The notes: a model not told the origin generated them from the letters alone. DNA of 64,000 nt from a virus (IMGVR_UViG_3300036831_000050:1-64000), one strand, 5' to 3'. Counted from the stretch's first letter, positions 9,140 to 18,968 are shown. Made by a program: numbers and translations.

Positions 9140-10407
9140 GCGGCATTCCGGCAGGCAGTATCGTCCACGTTGGCGGCAAGACCGTCCTCAATCGTCTTCA
9201 GGACGCTGGGCTACAGAACCCGAACGTCCCGACGCAGACCGTCTACGAGACCGGCAACGATCTCGTCGTCGGCAAGATTCTGACGGAGGCGGACTTCCGC
9301 TTCCAGCTCACGTCCTGGGACGTGTCCACCGACCTGATGGCCCTGCTGCACGGCAAGTTCGCCGCCATGGGCGCTCTCATCTCCGCCGCCGATGCCGCTG
9401 GCACGGTCTACAAGTGGGAGGACTGCCAGTTCCTCAACGTGGCCTCTCCGTGGAAGCGTGACACGGGCACCGACGGCGGCGACGTTGAGGCCGGTGTCAT
9501 CATTCCCAACCTCTTCCCGACCGCGCTGGCCTACCGCCTGGGTGTCACCGAGAACGCCCAGATGCAGGTCACGCTCGCCTCCGGCGCCTACTACATGGCG
9601 AAGGGCTACCCCATGGAGGAGACCGCAGTGGGCGATGGTGTCGCCACGGCGTACGTCACCAGCGAGCACGCCATGGTGCACCGCATCGGCGGTTTCGCCT
9701 CCACGCGCCTGCGCTACGTCTTCGGCGTCATGGTCAACGGCGTCATTCAGGTGGAGGGCGAGGACTACACCGTGACAGGCGGCGCCGCCCCCGAGGTGGC
9801 CCCGACCGCTGTCACGATTCACTTCACCGTCCCGCCGCCCAACACGGCGGTTGTCAAGTTCTGCTACTTCAGCCCGACGGCCCACGCGATTCCGCAGGCG
9901 GACAACCTGGGCACGAACATTCTGCCCGCCGCCGTCCGGGGACGTGACATCACGATTCTCGTCGGCACGCCGAGCACGGCCGTGCCGCTGACGGGCATTC
10001 AGTCCTTCGAGTTGCAGGCTTCCTGCAACGGCGCGCTCCAGCGCGAGATGGGCCAGTACGACCCCATCGGCTACACGCAGACTGGAGTTGACACGACGGG
10101 CACCGTCACGATGGAGCCGAAGAACATCGACACGCTCTACAGCGCGCTGTCGGTCATGCTCGGCATCGACGTGTCTGAGGTGGTCGGCTACATCAACCAG
10201 CACGGCGTCCCACTGACGGCCGTCATTCACGACCCGACGGACCCGGCCACGATCATCAAGTCGATCTACGTGCCGGACGCGATCTTCCAGGCGCCGGGTG
10301 AGAGCGCGCGGGCCAATCAGGTCACGCAGTTCCCCATTCGCTTCGAGTCACAGACCGGCGTGTTCCGCGAGATCAAGGGCCAGCTCCCGCCCGACGGCCT
10401 GGGCTAG
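9136..10407 (+). CDS. major tail (tube) protein
   Basis: The 423-residue beta-rich protein lies upstream of the chaperone pair and tape measure, the usual position for the tail tube subunit. Short strands with Thr/Val/Gly, a central Ig-like insertion (FGVMVNGVIQVEGEDYTV) and a final region ITILVGTPSTAVPLTGIQSF followed by QREMGQYDPIGY fit tube proteins of long-tailed actinophages. It is larger than the common 150-300 residues, as expected with an inserted domain. The ATG overlaps the previous stop. Confidence 0.75.
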   Translation: MSGIPAGSIVHVGGKTVLNRLQDAGLQNPNVPTQTVYETGNDLVVGKILTEADFRFQLTSWDVSTDLMALLHGKFAAMGALISAADAAGTVYKWEDCQFLNVASPWKRDTGTDGGDVEAGVIIPNLFPTALAYRLGVTENAQMQVTLASGAYYMAKGYPMEETAVGDGVATAYVTSEHAMVHRIGGFASTRLRYVFGVMVNGVIQVEGEDYTVTGGAAPEVAPTAVTIHFTVPPPNTAVVKFCYFSPTAHAIPQADNLGTNILPAAVRGRDITILVGTPSTAVPLTGIQSFELQASCNGALQREMGQYDPIGYTQTGVDTTGTVTMEPKNIDTLYSALSVMLGIDVSEVVGYINQHGVPLTAVIHDPTDPATIIKSIYVPDAIFQAPGESARANQVTQFPIRFESQTGVFREIKGQLPPDGLG

Positions 10408-10412
10408 TCCCA

Positions 10413-10592
10413 ATGGTCGAACTGCTCATTCGCATCATCGTCGCGGCCGTCATCGCCGTCATTGTCGATGTCGTCCTCAACGCCCTGGTGGTGTTCCCCC
10501 ACTCGGCACTCATCTTCGGTCTGATCGCGGTCCTCATCTTCCTGGCCATCGTCTTCAGCCGGTGGACGCCCAGCATGAGAGGGCGACCGTAA
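10413..10592 (+). CDS. 59-residue membrane protein between tail genes
   Basis: An ATG at 10413, five bases after the tube gene, opens a 59-codon frame that ends exactly one base before the next start. The product has two hydrophobic stretches: residues 4-28, rich in Ile and Val, and residues 32-49 (LIFGLIAVLIFLAIVFSR). A basic tail follows (MRGRP). It is a probable two-helix membrane protein with a periplasm- or outside-facing loop NALVVFPHS. A holin-like or tail-injection role is conceivable but unproven. It is tightly packed between structural genes, which supports real coding. Confidence 0.7.
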   Translation: MVELLIRIIVAAVIAVIVDVVLNALVVFPHSALIFGLIAVLIFLAIVFSRWTPSMRGRP

Positions 10593-11021
10593 GTGTCCGA
10601 GCAAGTCCTGACAGAGGCCGCAAGCGCCGGAGCCGCCGTGTCGGGCGGCGCAGTGCTGGTGGCCGACACGGACCACGTGCTCGCGGCCGAGAACCATGAG
10701 CGCGACAAGCTCATCGTCACGGTCGAGACCGCCGACGCCTGGCTGTCACTCGGCGCCGCTGCGGCCGTTGTCGGCCAGGGCATTCGCGTCGAGATGGACG
10801 GGCCGCCGTACGAGATCACGGACTGGAAGGGTCCGGTCCACATCATCTCCCACGGAGCGGCCGTGGTCGGCGTCGAAGAGACTTCATTCGCCACTGGCGA
10901 CGATGAGGGCGAGCGCCCCGCTGGCGCCGACACGTTCGTGCCCAGTGGACCCAGCGACTCCTTCTCACAGAACGCCAGGGCGAATGACACCACCGGGCGG
11001 CCATACCCGCCCCAGTCGTAA
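10593..11021 (+). CDS. beta-rich virion protein, unknown
   Basis: The 142-residue protein uses a GTG directly abutting the preceding TAA. Residues 25-105 are alternating strands (DKLIVTVETADAWLSLG, IRVEMDGPPYEIT, VHIISHGAAVVGVEE), and the last 45 residues are polar and probably disordered. It resembles small decoration or tube-associated proteins. The family was not recognised. Confidence 0.55.
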   Translation: MSEQVLTEAASAGAAVSGGAVLVADTDHVLAAENHERDKLIVTVETADAWLSLGAAAAVVGQGIRVEMDGPPYEITDWKGPVHIISHGAAVVGVEETSFATGDDEGERPAGADTFVPSGPSDSFSQNARANDTTGRPYPPQS

Positions 11022-11075
11022 CCCCACAACTGAAGTTCGGCAACGGGGCGTGAGAGCGCCCGAGGAGGAGTAGAA
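11022..11075 (+). other. intergenic with AACTGAAGTT dyad
   Basis: This 54-base gap contains AACTGAAGTT near 11030 and a strong ribosome site GAGGAGGAG before the chaperone gene. No clear promoter is visible. The dyad is one of the dispersed ACTNNAGT copies. Confidence 0.5.
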
Positions 11076-11957
11076 ATGGAAGCATCGGCTGTTGCCACCC
11101 CCACCAGCGCGGCCCCGCCCGCCGAGCCTGAGGAGACTCACGACGGCGCGGCAGAGGCCACGCGGTCCACCGAGGAGCTGTTCCAGTGGAGCGGCTACGT
11201 CCACGTCGGCAGAGGAGCTGAGGACTGCGAGCACGGTCTTGACGGCGAGTGCGTGGACCCCGAGCACTTCCACGCCTGGGTGTGTCTACCCAACTCGTTC
11301 CAGATCAGGGACATTGGCGACAAGGCCAAGGCGGCGAAGGCGCGCAAGATTCGCTCGCTCAAGGACCCTGACAGCGACTCATACGTGACACTGGAGGACG
11401 AGCTTGACAGCTTCCGGGTCGGGGCGCGCTTCGACCACTTGGTGACAGCACTGGCGAAGGCGCGCGTCGATGCGCACCTCCCTGACATCATGCGTGCAGC
11501 GTCCGAGGACGAGCGGTTCGAGAATCACGCCCAGGACGCCGAGGAGCTTCAGAGGCTTGAGCTGCTACCCGAGGACGAGCGCGACCCCGAGGAGTACGAG
11601 CGGCTTCAGAAGGACATGGTGGCCTTCGCCGAGGAGATCGAGCGAGGCATCAACGAGCGCGTCGAGACCGAGGAGAAGGCGCTGCGCGCACTGCCGGTCG
11701 ATGATGTCATCGCGGAGCAGCGGCAGCTCCGCATCGAGGACATCGGCAACGAGGCGTACCTGCACACCTACTACACGTGGGCCATGTACGTCGGCGCGCG
11801 GCAGCCCACTATGACGGGATTCTCGTCGGCCCGTAAGTTCGCCAAGCCTGACGACCTGCGCGAGGCGGCGCCCGAGATCATCTACGCGCTGCGGTCGAAG
11901 ATTCAGCAGTTGGAGACCCGGACAACGGCAAGGGGTGATGCGGCGGGAAACTCCTAG
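11076..11957 (+). CDS. tail assembly chaperone, upstream frame (G-like)
   Basis: The 293-residue product is acidic and helical, with Glu/Asp/Arg-rich coiled segments in residues 120-230. It sits directly before the tape measure, the standard place of the G protein. It is expected to coat the tape measure during tail assembly. The last codons carry the slip site GGGAAAC (11945-11951) in the frame G GGA AAC, allowing a fraction of ribosomes to move to the -1 frame. Confidence 0.8.
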   Translation: MEASAVATPTSAAPPAEPEETHDGAAEATRSTEELFQWSGYVHVGRGAEDCEHGLDGECVDPEHFHAWVCLPNSFQIRDIGDKAKAAKARKIRSLKDPDSDSYVTLEDELDSFRVGARFDHLVTALAKARVDAHLPDIMRAASEDERFENHAQDAEELQRLELLPEDERDPEEYERLQKDMVAFAEEIERGINERVETEEKALRALPVDDVIAEQRQLRIEDIGNEAYLHTYYTWAMYVGARQPTMTGFSSARKFAKPDDLREAAPEIIYALRSKIQQLETRTTARGDAAGNS

Positions 11958-12295
11958 TGGACGAGGCGTGGCTGAACATGGTCCGCATGGCGCGTGACCT
12001 AGGCGACATCTCGTCCCTGTTTCCCACAGGCATCAAGCGAATATGGGACCTGCCACACACACTCGCGTCCGCTATTCGCATGGGCCTCTATTACCTGTCA
12101 TTCGAGGAGCTGCCAGAGAAGGAACGGCCGCCTCGTCACATCTGGCTGGACCCGAAGAAGATGGACGCTCACTGGGCGCAAGTGAAGGCCGACCGGGAGC
12201 GTGAGATGAAGGGCCAAGGCTCCATCAATGACATGCCCGAGAACGCGCTGCTGAAGGACATGTTCGGGCCGAGGGTCAACGTCGGAACGACGTAA
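11076..12295 (+). CDS. tail assembly chaperone, -1 frameshift fusion (GT-like)
   Basis: The fusion is read as 11076-11951 joined to 11951-12295 and gives about 406 residues. The slip places GGG AAA in the -1 frame, which runs directly through CTC CTA into the second reading frame without a stop. This is the same arrangement as the lambda G/GT pair and most siphoviral chaperones. The downstream part ends only one base before the tape measure ATG. The slippage itself is inferred from the heptamer and frame geometry. Confidence 0.75.
11945..11951 (+). promoter_or_regulatory. -1 programmed frameshift slippery site
   Basis: The heptamer GGGAAAC has the X XXY YYZ pattern in the zero frame (GGA, AAC codons). 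It lies six bases before the zero-frame TAG at 11955-11957. GGGAAAC and close relatives are known slip sites in tail chaperone genes. Confidence 0.8.
11957..12295 (+). CDS. tail assembly chaperone, downstream frame (T-like)
   Basis: This 112-residue open frame encodes the T extension. A GTG at 11957 overlaps the upstream stop, but no convincing ribosome site precedes it, so it is probably made only as the fusion product. It is mixed helical with an aromatic core (MGLYYLSFEELPEKERPPRH) and ends MFGPRVNVGTT. The stop TAA shares its last A with the tape measure ATG. Confidence 0.7.
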   Translation: MDEAWLNMVRMARDLGDISSLFPTGIKRIWDLPHTLASAIRMGLYYLSFEELPEKERPPRHIWLDPKKMDAHWAQVKADREREMKGQGSINDMPENALLKDMFGPRVNVGTT

Positions 12296-15200
12296 TGGCA
12301 CGCATCACCTACGGCTCCTCTGGTGGTGACTTTGCGGACGAGACCCGCAAGGCGGAGCAGCTTACTGCCGCCACCCAGACTGTCAACCAGAAGCTAGAGG
12401 AGTACCGCGCCGAGCAGGAGAGCACGGCGGGCACTGACCAGGGGTCGGCCAAGACCAGGGCCGACGTGGCGGGCGCTACCGAGCAACTGTCGGCGGCGCT
12501 CCGGGCCAACATCGAGTCGATCTCGGCTGAGACCGCCGCGCTCAGGACCAACACGGCCCAGCTCGAACGACAGCTTACGCTCCGACGTGAGTTGGCTGCT
12601 ACGGGTGGTCGCGGTGGCGGCGGTGGCGGCATCATTCCGCCCGTCGCCTACGCGGCCGGTGGCCCGGAGGAGGACCCGGCCAACCTGCGGGCACAGCTCG
12701 CCGCACGCGAGCGCCAGATCGCGCAGCTCAGCAGGCAAGGCTCGGTGGCCGGGGTTCCGATCATAGGTGGCCCTGGCTCGGCCGCAGAGCGCGCGGCGGC
12801 GGTCGCCCCGTCGCTGGAGACCACCGCCGCCAGGAAAGAGGCGGAGGCTTACTTCCAGCAGGTCGCCAAGAACGAGCAGGCGATTGGCCAGATGGGCGCC
12901 AGGCAGGCGTCTGCCAATGCGGAGTTCCAGGCATCGGCCGCCGCGTACGCCAGCTCCAGCGACGCACTGTCACGCCACGGTGCGCTGACCACCGAGTTCA
13001 TTCAGGCGCTCGCCCGTGGCCAGGTGACGATGGGCGAGTTCGGCAGCCAGATGGTGTCAACCATCGGGAAGTTCGGAGGGTGGATCGCGGCCGGTGCTGC
13101 GGTGTACGGCGTCGTCAAGCTCTTCGGTGACCTGACCAAGGGAGCGACGGAGACCCAGACGGCAGTGTCACAGCTCGGCCGGTTCATTCCCGGCCTGGGC
13201 GGTCCGGCCGGTGGTGGCTCTGGTCAGATTGCTCCGTTCGAGGGTCAGTTGCGAGGCATCTCCACCCAGTTCAACGTGCCGATCAGCGAAGTGACCGACT
13301 CGATGCTGGTCATGGCGCGGAGCTTCCACAACGTGACAGACGCAGCGAATGCCACACGCGCCGCGCTTGCTGTGCAGATTCTTGACCAAGTGTCGGGCAG
13401 CCAGACCGAGACCTACCTCACTGGTATCGCCAACTCACTGGGCTACAGCAACCAGCCCGGAGGCGGCAACCGGCTCATCGGCGTGGTCAACTCGCTCAAC
13501 GAGCTTCAGAGCCAGTACAACGCGCGAGTGTCACAGGTGCTCCCCGGCGTCGCCCGCGCCGTCCCGGCTGCCATCGCGTCGGGGACCAGCATCAACCAGC
13601 TTGAGGCCCTGACCGCCCTCGGCGTGCGCTCCGGCATACCCGGCAATCAGGTCGGCACGGCGCTCCTACGGTCGATGACAGGGTTCGCCTTCCGGCCGGG
13701 CAGCGAGGTGACCTACGGTCGTTTCGGCATTCAAGCCGAGCCAGGGCAGTACGGGAACCTCATCGAGCAGATCATGGGCACGATCTCCGGTCGCGCGAGA
13801 GCGGGTAACCCACTGTCACGCGGAGACCTGACAGCACTCGCGTCGGCACTGGGCGGACCACAGCTAGGCGCCCGGACACTCCTGCCATTGCTGGTCCAGC
13901 AGTCCTCGCACCCCAACGAGAACTTCTACCAGAACGTACTCACCGCGACACAGCACCCGCGCTCATACCAGGAGGACTTGAACGCCTACCTTGACACAGT
14001 GGGACAGCGGTTCAAGTCCATTGGCATCTTGCTCCAGAACTTCGGCTCGCAGCTTGCCGAGTCGGGCGCGCTCCAGCCGCTCATCTCCATGCTCAGCATC
14101 TTCAGGGACCTGGCCTCGGCGGCGACGAACACGCTCGGCCCCATCACTCGCCTCCTGGGCTTCTTCAACGTCCTGCCAGGCTTCGTACAGCAGCTCGCGG
14201 GGGCGGCTGCGGTCTTCGCTGCCGTACGCTGGGCGTCAACCAGCACGCGGTTCGGCGGAGCGGCCACGGCGGCCATCAGTCGCCTCCCTGGTCTCGGTGG
14301 CCTCTATAACGACTCACGCGCCGAGGTGGAGGGTGCCGTCGGTCGCTACCAGACCTACACACTGCCACTACAGGAGCAGGAGCTAAACGCCGCGCGAGTG
14401 GCCAGGCTGCGCGCTTCCTCCGCCTCCGTGCAGGCCGGGGATGCGTTCGCCGCCTACGCCGCAACTGGAGTTGCGACAAGCGACCCCCACCTCACCACCC
14501 TCCGCGAGAAGCAGGAGGCTGCCTCGGCCGCGCTCACCACCGCGAGCGAGCGGGAGTCACAGGCAGCACAGGCCGTGGCGCAGACCCAGGCCGACATCGA
14601 AGTCCTGAAGAACAAGCAACTGGACTGGTCCACCAGGGCGACCTATCTGGAGCAGCGAGGCGCTGTCAGCTCCGAGGAGCTTGTCGGCCTCAAGCAGCAG
14701 CTCGTAGAGCAGGCTTACGCGCAGCTCTCGGCCGGTAGGGGTGTCACGGCGGCTGCCACGGGTGCGCTGGCGACAAGTCTCGGCGCCGCTGGTGCTGCCG
14801 GTGCCTCCGAGTTCGCCGCTGCACGCAGCGTCGGCTTCGACCCGACCGCACTGGCAGGTTTCGGCATCGCTGGTGTCGCCGGGGTCGCTGGCACTCGCAC
14901 CCTGATTGAGGCACGTGCGTCACTGGCACGTCGTGTCGCGGCGGAAAGCAGCCTGGGTCAAGGGATCGCGTTCACACCCGAGTCCGTTCGAGCTGGTCTG
15001 GCGGTGCCACTCAGCAATGCCGTGACACCGGCCGTGGAGGAACAGGTGGCGGCCGTGCAAGCCTCCCTGCGCCAGCGTATCGCCAGTCGGTTCGGCGCGC
15101 TGGCCGGTGGACCGGCGCTGCCGCTCGCGGGCGCGTTGGTGTCGCAGTCGATTCCGGGCTACGTGGGCCAGGTGGCCCAGAGCGGCTTCAGTGACATGCT

Positions 15201-18200
15201 GCTGGCCAGCTTCATTCCCGGTTTGGGCGCCGGGGGCAGGCTGGCAGCGTTCGCACTGGGTGGTGCGACGACACCCCTGACAAACGGCAGCAGCGGCTCG
15301 CAGCAGTTCCTCTCTCGCGCGCTCGGCGCGGGGGCTGGCGCGTACCTGGGGTCCAAGGCGCTCCCGCTACTCGCCAGGGGTGCCACATCGCTCCTGAGCG
15401 CGCTCCCCGAGTCACTACTTCCCTTCGATGTCGCCGCCCCGGAGATCGGCATACCACTGACCATCGCCGCTACGGTGGGTGGCGCGCTCCTCGGTGGCAT
15501 CTTCGGCGGCGGCTCCAGTCAGCAGCAGCCGCCGCCCCAGCCGACGGCATGGAACCAGAACCAAGACGCGCTGGGCGCGCTCCATGCCGTCATCTACGGC
15601 GGTGCCAAGGGTCGGGCCGCGTTCGGCTCGAACGTCAGCAACCTGCTCGCGGACGCCTACCTCAACACAGGCGCCTCCGCCCAGCGCAGCCAGCAGAGCG
15701 CCGCTGCCATCGTGAACACCCTTACGGCCCAACTTGGGTTGTACGGTAGCAACACCGTCGAAGGCAAGGCGGCCCAAACCGGCCTCTCGGAGTTCATGCA
15801 GTCGGTGGGTGAGAACGCGCGGCTCAACCCGCAGCTTACGCAGCAACTCATGTCCACCCTTACGCAGTCGAGCAACGCGGAGATTCAGCGTCGCTTCCAG
15901 TTCGCGGTCTCTCAGGGCGGGGGCAGCGCCAGCGGGGCGGCTGCGGACGCCATCGCGCGGACCCAACAGACGAACGTCCAGCCACTCCAAGATGCGCTGG
16001 CCAGCCAACAGGGACTTGCCGCCACCGCTCAGGAAACCTTGTCATCACTCCAGGGTCGCGCGGCCGGTGCCACCGGCAAGCAGAAGCAGGAGCTTGAGAA
16101 GCAGATCGCCGCCCAGCGCGAGCTACTGGGCAAGGCACAGGGCAACGTGCAAACCCTCCAGGCCATGACACAGTTGGCCAGAGAGAACGCCACTCTTCAG
16201 GAGCAGCAGTATGCCCAGCAGGCCCTCCAGGCCGAACAGACTTCCATTCAGGCGGCCGGTCAGCTCAAGGTGGCCCAGGCTGGTGGCAACCAGGCGCTCC
16301 AGGCCCAGGCCCAGGCGACGACGGCGAACAAGTCACTTCAGGCCGTCAAGGACAGTCACCTGACAGGCCGCGCCCGGACCGACGCCCTCAACCAGGCCCA
16401 GGCGGCTGCCGACCAGGCACACACAGCGGTTGTGACACAGGGCTTGAATGCGGTCCAAGCAGCGAGTGCGGTTGCCGAGGCCAGCACCCCCATTGGCAAC
16501 ACGGCCGCCGATGCCGAGGCCAAGGCCAAGGCGGCCTACGCGGCTTGGAACTACATGTCACAGCACTCCCACTCGTTCGACCCGAATCAGATCAAGACCG
16601 CGTGGGCAGCCGTCCTCCAGGCACGCAAGGACGCCATCACGGCCGTGGCTGACTACGCCATTCAGATGAACGACCTGGCCACGTCACTGACACAGGCCCA
16701 GGACTATGGTGACAGTCTGGCGGCGGCCCAGGCGGGGCTTTCCGGCGCAGAACGAGACTTGAGTTTGGCCAAGACGCCCCAACAGGCCGCCCAGGCGCGG
16801 GTCAACGTCGCCAACCAGCAGGCTGCCGTCTACCAGGCCCAGCAGCAGCGGTATCAGGAGTACGGACAGCTCGCCGCGTCACAGCTCCCCGGCGACCCGG
16901 TGGGACAGGCGGCAGCACTCGCCCAGGCCGCTGCGGTGGCACTTGCCAATGCTCACGGCACTGACAACATCATCACCGCCCAGACGAACTACAACAACGC
17001 CCAGAAGGCTTACTACGACGCCATCACTCAGCAGCAAGACATGCTGTACCAGACGGCACAGATCAACGAGACCGGCAACGCCGTGCTCCAGGCGGCGACC
17101 GCCGAGGCCCAGGCTGCGTACGACGCCTCCAGGGCACAGGGTCCGGGCGAGGCGGCCAAGGCGGCACAGGAAGCGGCCCAGGCCGCCCAGCAGGCCCACC
17201 AGGCCGCACAGCAGCGCATTCAGGAGACCACTGCGCTGGCCCAGGCGCGCGATGTCTACAACCCCGTCGAGGCGGCCAAGCGCGCGCTCGCTGGCATCAA
17301 CGCCGAGATCGCCAACGCACAGGGGCGGCCCGACGAGCTGCTTCAGCTCGAAGCACAGCGCGCCCAGGCCGAGTACCAGCTTCACCAGGCCCGCCAGGCG
17401 CGCATCTCACAGCACGGTGCCACGCGCGAGGCCCAGCAGTCTGGCAACACCGTCGCGTCGGCCGAGACCGCAGTTGACACCGCGCGACAGCTCTTGGCCA
17501 CCGCTCGCGGCACACAGGAACAGCAGCAGGCCGAAGCACAGCTCGCTACGGCTGAACACCAGTTGACTCAAGCGCGCATCGCTCGCGCCCAGGCGCTCGC
17601 CCAGCTTCAGGAGACCCAGGACACGGGCAACGTCGTCGCCCAGGCCCAGGACGCCCTCGCCGCCGCCAACAGGGAGCGTGAGCTGGCCAAGGGCCGGGAC
17701 GCCACGATCAAGGCTCGGACGGATCAGGCCGCCGCGAGGCAGCAGGAGATACAGGCCGAGCAGACGCGCGCACAGGAGTACGGTCAGCTCGCCGTGGCCC
17801 AGGCCGGTAACGACCCGGTGGCTGCGGCTCAGGCCCAGTTGCGCGCCGCTGCGAAGGAACTTGAGTTGGCACATGGCATCGACCAGAAGATTCAGGCCGA
17901 GACTGCCTACGCCCAGGCCCAGAATGCGCTCGTCGTGGCACTTGACAACGAGATCGTGTCACTCGGACAGTTGGCCGCCGCGAGAGACTGGGCCGACCCA
18001 CTCAAGGCCATTCAGGACCAGATCAACGCTGTCATCAAGGCACTTGCCAACGCCAAGACTCCAGCCCAGAAGATTCAGTACGAGACCCAGCTCGCACAGT
18101 TGCAGGCGCAGTACCAGCAGGCTTTCACTAGCCAGCGAGAGGCGACGATTCAGTTCCAGCTCACCATGCGTCAGATCACTGCGCAGCAGGCCATTCTCCA

Positions 18201-18522
18201 GCTCGAAGACTTGCTCAAGACCCAGAAGATGACAGAGGCCAGCCGCCAGCAGATCGAGGAGCAGATCAGGCAGCTCCAGCTCGGCAACGGTACGAGCGAG
18301 TTCAACCTGGCACCCGGCAAGATCAAGCTGCCGACCATCTATGACATTGTGCGGGCGATGCAGGGTCACTCGCCCATCGGAAACTCGGCCGCGCTTATCA
18401 ACAATCAGCCGACCATCAATGTGTATGTCGGTCAGGCCAGCGACGCCGGAGCGGTGTATGACGCGATTGACAGGGCGACCGGCAGCGGCCTGGCCTCCAC
18501 CATGCGATCAGTGGGAGCATAG
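12295..18522 (+). CDS. tape measure protein
   Basis: At 2075 residues it is the longest gene in the window. It has an N-terminal coiled coil (to about 110) and a Gly-rich linker. The TMP-typical hydrophobic segment near 245-290 (GGWIAAGAAVYGVVKLFG) comes next, followed by a domain with LSRGDLTALASALGGPQLG near 500. Several hydrophobic Ala/Gly segments lie at 640-1090. A very long Gln/Ala-rich helical repeat array (about 1190-1990) has units near 110 residues marked by A(Q)LAxAQxxGDPV-like motifs. By the usual 0.15 nm per residue the tail would be roughly 0.3 micrometre. The ATG overlaps the previous stop. Confidence 0.95.
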   Translation: MARITYGSSGGDFADETRKAEQLTAATQTVNQKLEEYRAEQESTAGTDQGSAKTRADVAGATEQLSAALRANIESISAETAALRTNTAQLERQLTLRRELAATGGRGGGGGGIIPPVAYAAGGPEEDPANLRAQLAARERQIAQLSRQGSVAGVPIIGGPGSAAERAAAVAPSLETTAARKEAEAYFQQVAKNEQAIGQMGARQASANAEFQASAAAYASSSDALSRHGALTTEFIQALARGQVTMGEFGSQMVSTIGKFGGWIAAGAAVYGVVKLFGDLTKGATETQTAVSQLGRFIPGLGGPAGGGSGQIAPFEGQLRGISTQFNVPISEVTDSMLVMARSFHNVTDAANATRAALAVQILDQVSGSQTETYLTGIANSLGYSNQPGGGNRLIGVVNSLNELQSQYNARVSQVLPGVARAVPAAIASGTSINQLEALTALGVRSGIPGNQVGTALLRSMTGFAFRPGSEVTYGRFGIQAEPGQYGNLIEQIMGTISGRARAGNPLSRGDLTALASALGGPQLGARTLLPLLVQQSSHPNENFYQNVLTATQHPRSYQEDLNAYLDTVGQRFKSIGILLQNFGSQLAESGALQPLISMLSIFRDLASAATNTLGPITRLLGFFNVLPGFVQQLAGAAAVFAAVRWASTSTRFGGAATAAISRLPGLGGLYNDSRAEVEGAVGRYQTYTLPLQEQELNAARVARLRASSASVQAGDAFAAYAATGVATSDPHLTTLREKQEAASAALTTASERESQAAQAVAQTQADIEVLKNKQLDWSTRATYLEQRGAVSSEELVGLKQQLVEQAYAQLSAGRGVTAAATGALATSLGAAGAAGASEFAAARSVGFDPTALAGFGIAGVAGVAGTRTLIEARASLARRVAAESSLGQGIAFTPESVRAGLAVPLSNAVTPAVEEQVAAVQASLRQRIASRFGALAGGPALPLAGALVSQSIPGYVGQVAQSGFSDMLLASFIPGLGAGGRLAAFALGGATTPLTNGSSGSQQFLSRALGAGAGAYLGSKALPLLARGATSLLSALPESLLPFDVAAPEIGIPLTIAATVGGALLGGIFGGGSSQQQPPPQPTAWNQNQDALGALHAVIYGGAKGRAAFGSNVSNLLADAYLNTGASAQRSQQSAAAIVNTLTAQLGLYGSNTVEGKAAQTGLSEFMQSVGENARLNPQLTQQLMSTLTQSSNAEIQRRFQFAVSQGGGSASGAAADAIARTQQTNVQPLQDALASQQGLAATAQETLSSLQGRAAGATGKQKQELEKQIAAQRELLGKAQGNVQTLQAMTQLARENATLQEQQYAQQALQAEQTSIQAAGQLKVAQAGGNQALQAQAQATTANKSLQAVKDSHLTGRARTDALNQAQAAADQAHTAVVTQGLNAVQAASAVAEASTPIGNTAADAEAKAKAAYAAWNYMSQHSHSFDPNQIKTAWAAVLQARKDAITAVADYAIQMNDLATSLTQAQDYGDSLAAAQAGLSGAERDLSLAKTPQQAAQARVNVANQQAAVYQAQQQRYQEYGQLAASQLPGDPVGQAAALAQAAAVALANAHGTDNIITAQTNYNNAQKAYYDAITQQQDMLYQTAQINETGNAVLQAATAEAQAAYDASRAQGPGEAAKAAQEAAQAAQQAHQAAQQRIQETTALAQARDVYNPVEAAKRALAGINAEIANAQGRPDELLQLEAQRAQAEYQLHQARQARISQHGATREAQQSGNTVASAETAVDTARQLLATARGTQEQQQAEAQLATAEHQLTQARIARAQALAQLQETQDTGNVVAQAQDALAAANRERELAKGRDATIKARTDQAAARQQEIQAEQTRAQEYGQLAVAQAGNDPVAAAQAQLRAAAKELELAHGIDQKIQAETAYAQAQNALVVALDNEIVSLGQLAAARDWADPLKAIQDQINAVIKALANAKTPAQKIQYETQLAQLQAQYQQAFTSQREATIQFQLTMRQITAQQAILQLEDLLKTQKMTEASRQQIEEQIRQLQLGNGTSEFNLAPGKIKLPTIYDIVRAMQGHSPIGNSAALINNQPTINVYVGQASDAGAVYDAIDRATGSGLASTMRSVGA

Positions 18523-18524
18523 AC

Positions 18525-18968
18525 ATGGCACGTGTGACGTTCACCGACCCGGCGACTGGCGACACCTACACGTGGCCCAACAACCCTGCGCCTAACGAGA
18601 TAACTCAAGCTGCGTCGAAGTCGCGGAGCATCGACCGCACTTCCTCCACCGGCAACGTCGGCCTGGTCAAGCAGCAGGGCGACGACGGCGCCTACATCGT
18701 GCACTGGGAGCCGTCGGTGTTCACGCGCGAGCATGAAGTGCAGCTCTGGAGCTGGTACACGCTGTCATCGAAGCAGACCATCTATCTGGCCGACTGGGAT
18801 GGCAACGTCTACGAGGGTCAGATCATCACGCTCTCGAAGCAGGACATTGGCGCACTGGGCGGACCGGGTGACATACCCGACCGGCTCATGTACGCCAAGT
18901 ACGTGTTCGAGTTCGAGGTGTACTCGTTCATCGCGGGCATCTTGGCCGACGCCGGGGTTCGTGCATAG
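18525..18968 (+). CDS. distal tail (Dit)-like minor tail protein
   Basis: The 147-residue protein begins two bases after the tape measure stop. It is beta-rich with a WPNNP motif near residue 17 and strands IVHWEPS, IYLADWDGNVYEG and YVFEFEVYSF. Size and location immediately after the tape measure fit a distal tail or tube-cap protein. Its stop shares a base with the next GTG. Confidence 0.6.
   Translation: MARVTFTDPATGDTYTWPNNPAPNEITQAASKSRSIDRTSSTGNVGLVKQQGDDGAYIVHWEPSVFTREHEVQLWSWYTLSSKQTIYLADWDGNVYEGQIITLSKQDIGALGGPGDIPDRLMYAKYVFEFEVYSFIAGILADAGVRA

Noticed and set aside
9211-10230. 339-codon antisense frame under the tail tube gene
   Set aside because: Codon-bias shadow of the tube gene without ribosome site or domain.
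15415-16008. Long minus-strand frames inside the tape measure gene
   Set aside because: Long antisense frames are expected in GC-rich DNA with strong codon bias; they lack ribosome sites and lie inside an obvious gene.
16200-18200. Tandem DNA repeat or CRISPR array in the tape measure gene
   Set aside because: The periodicity is at protein level (Gln/Ala helical units) without exact spaced repeats; no CRISPR-like direct repeats were seen anywhere in the window.
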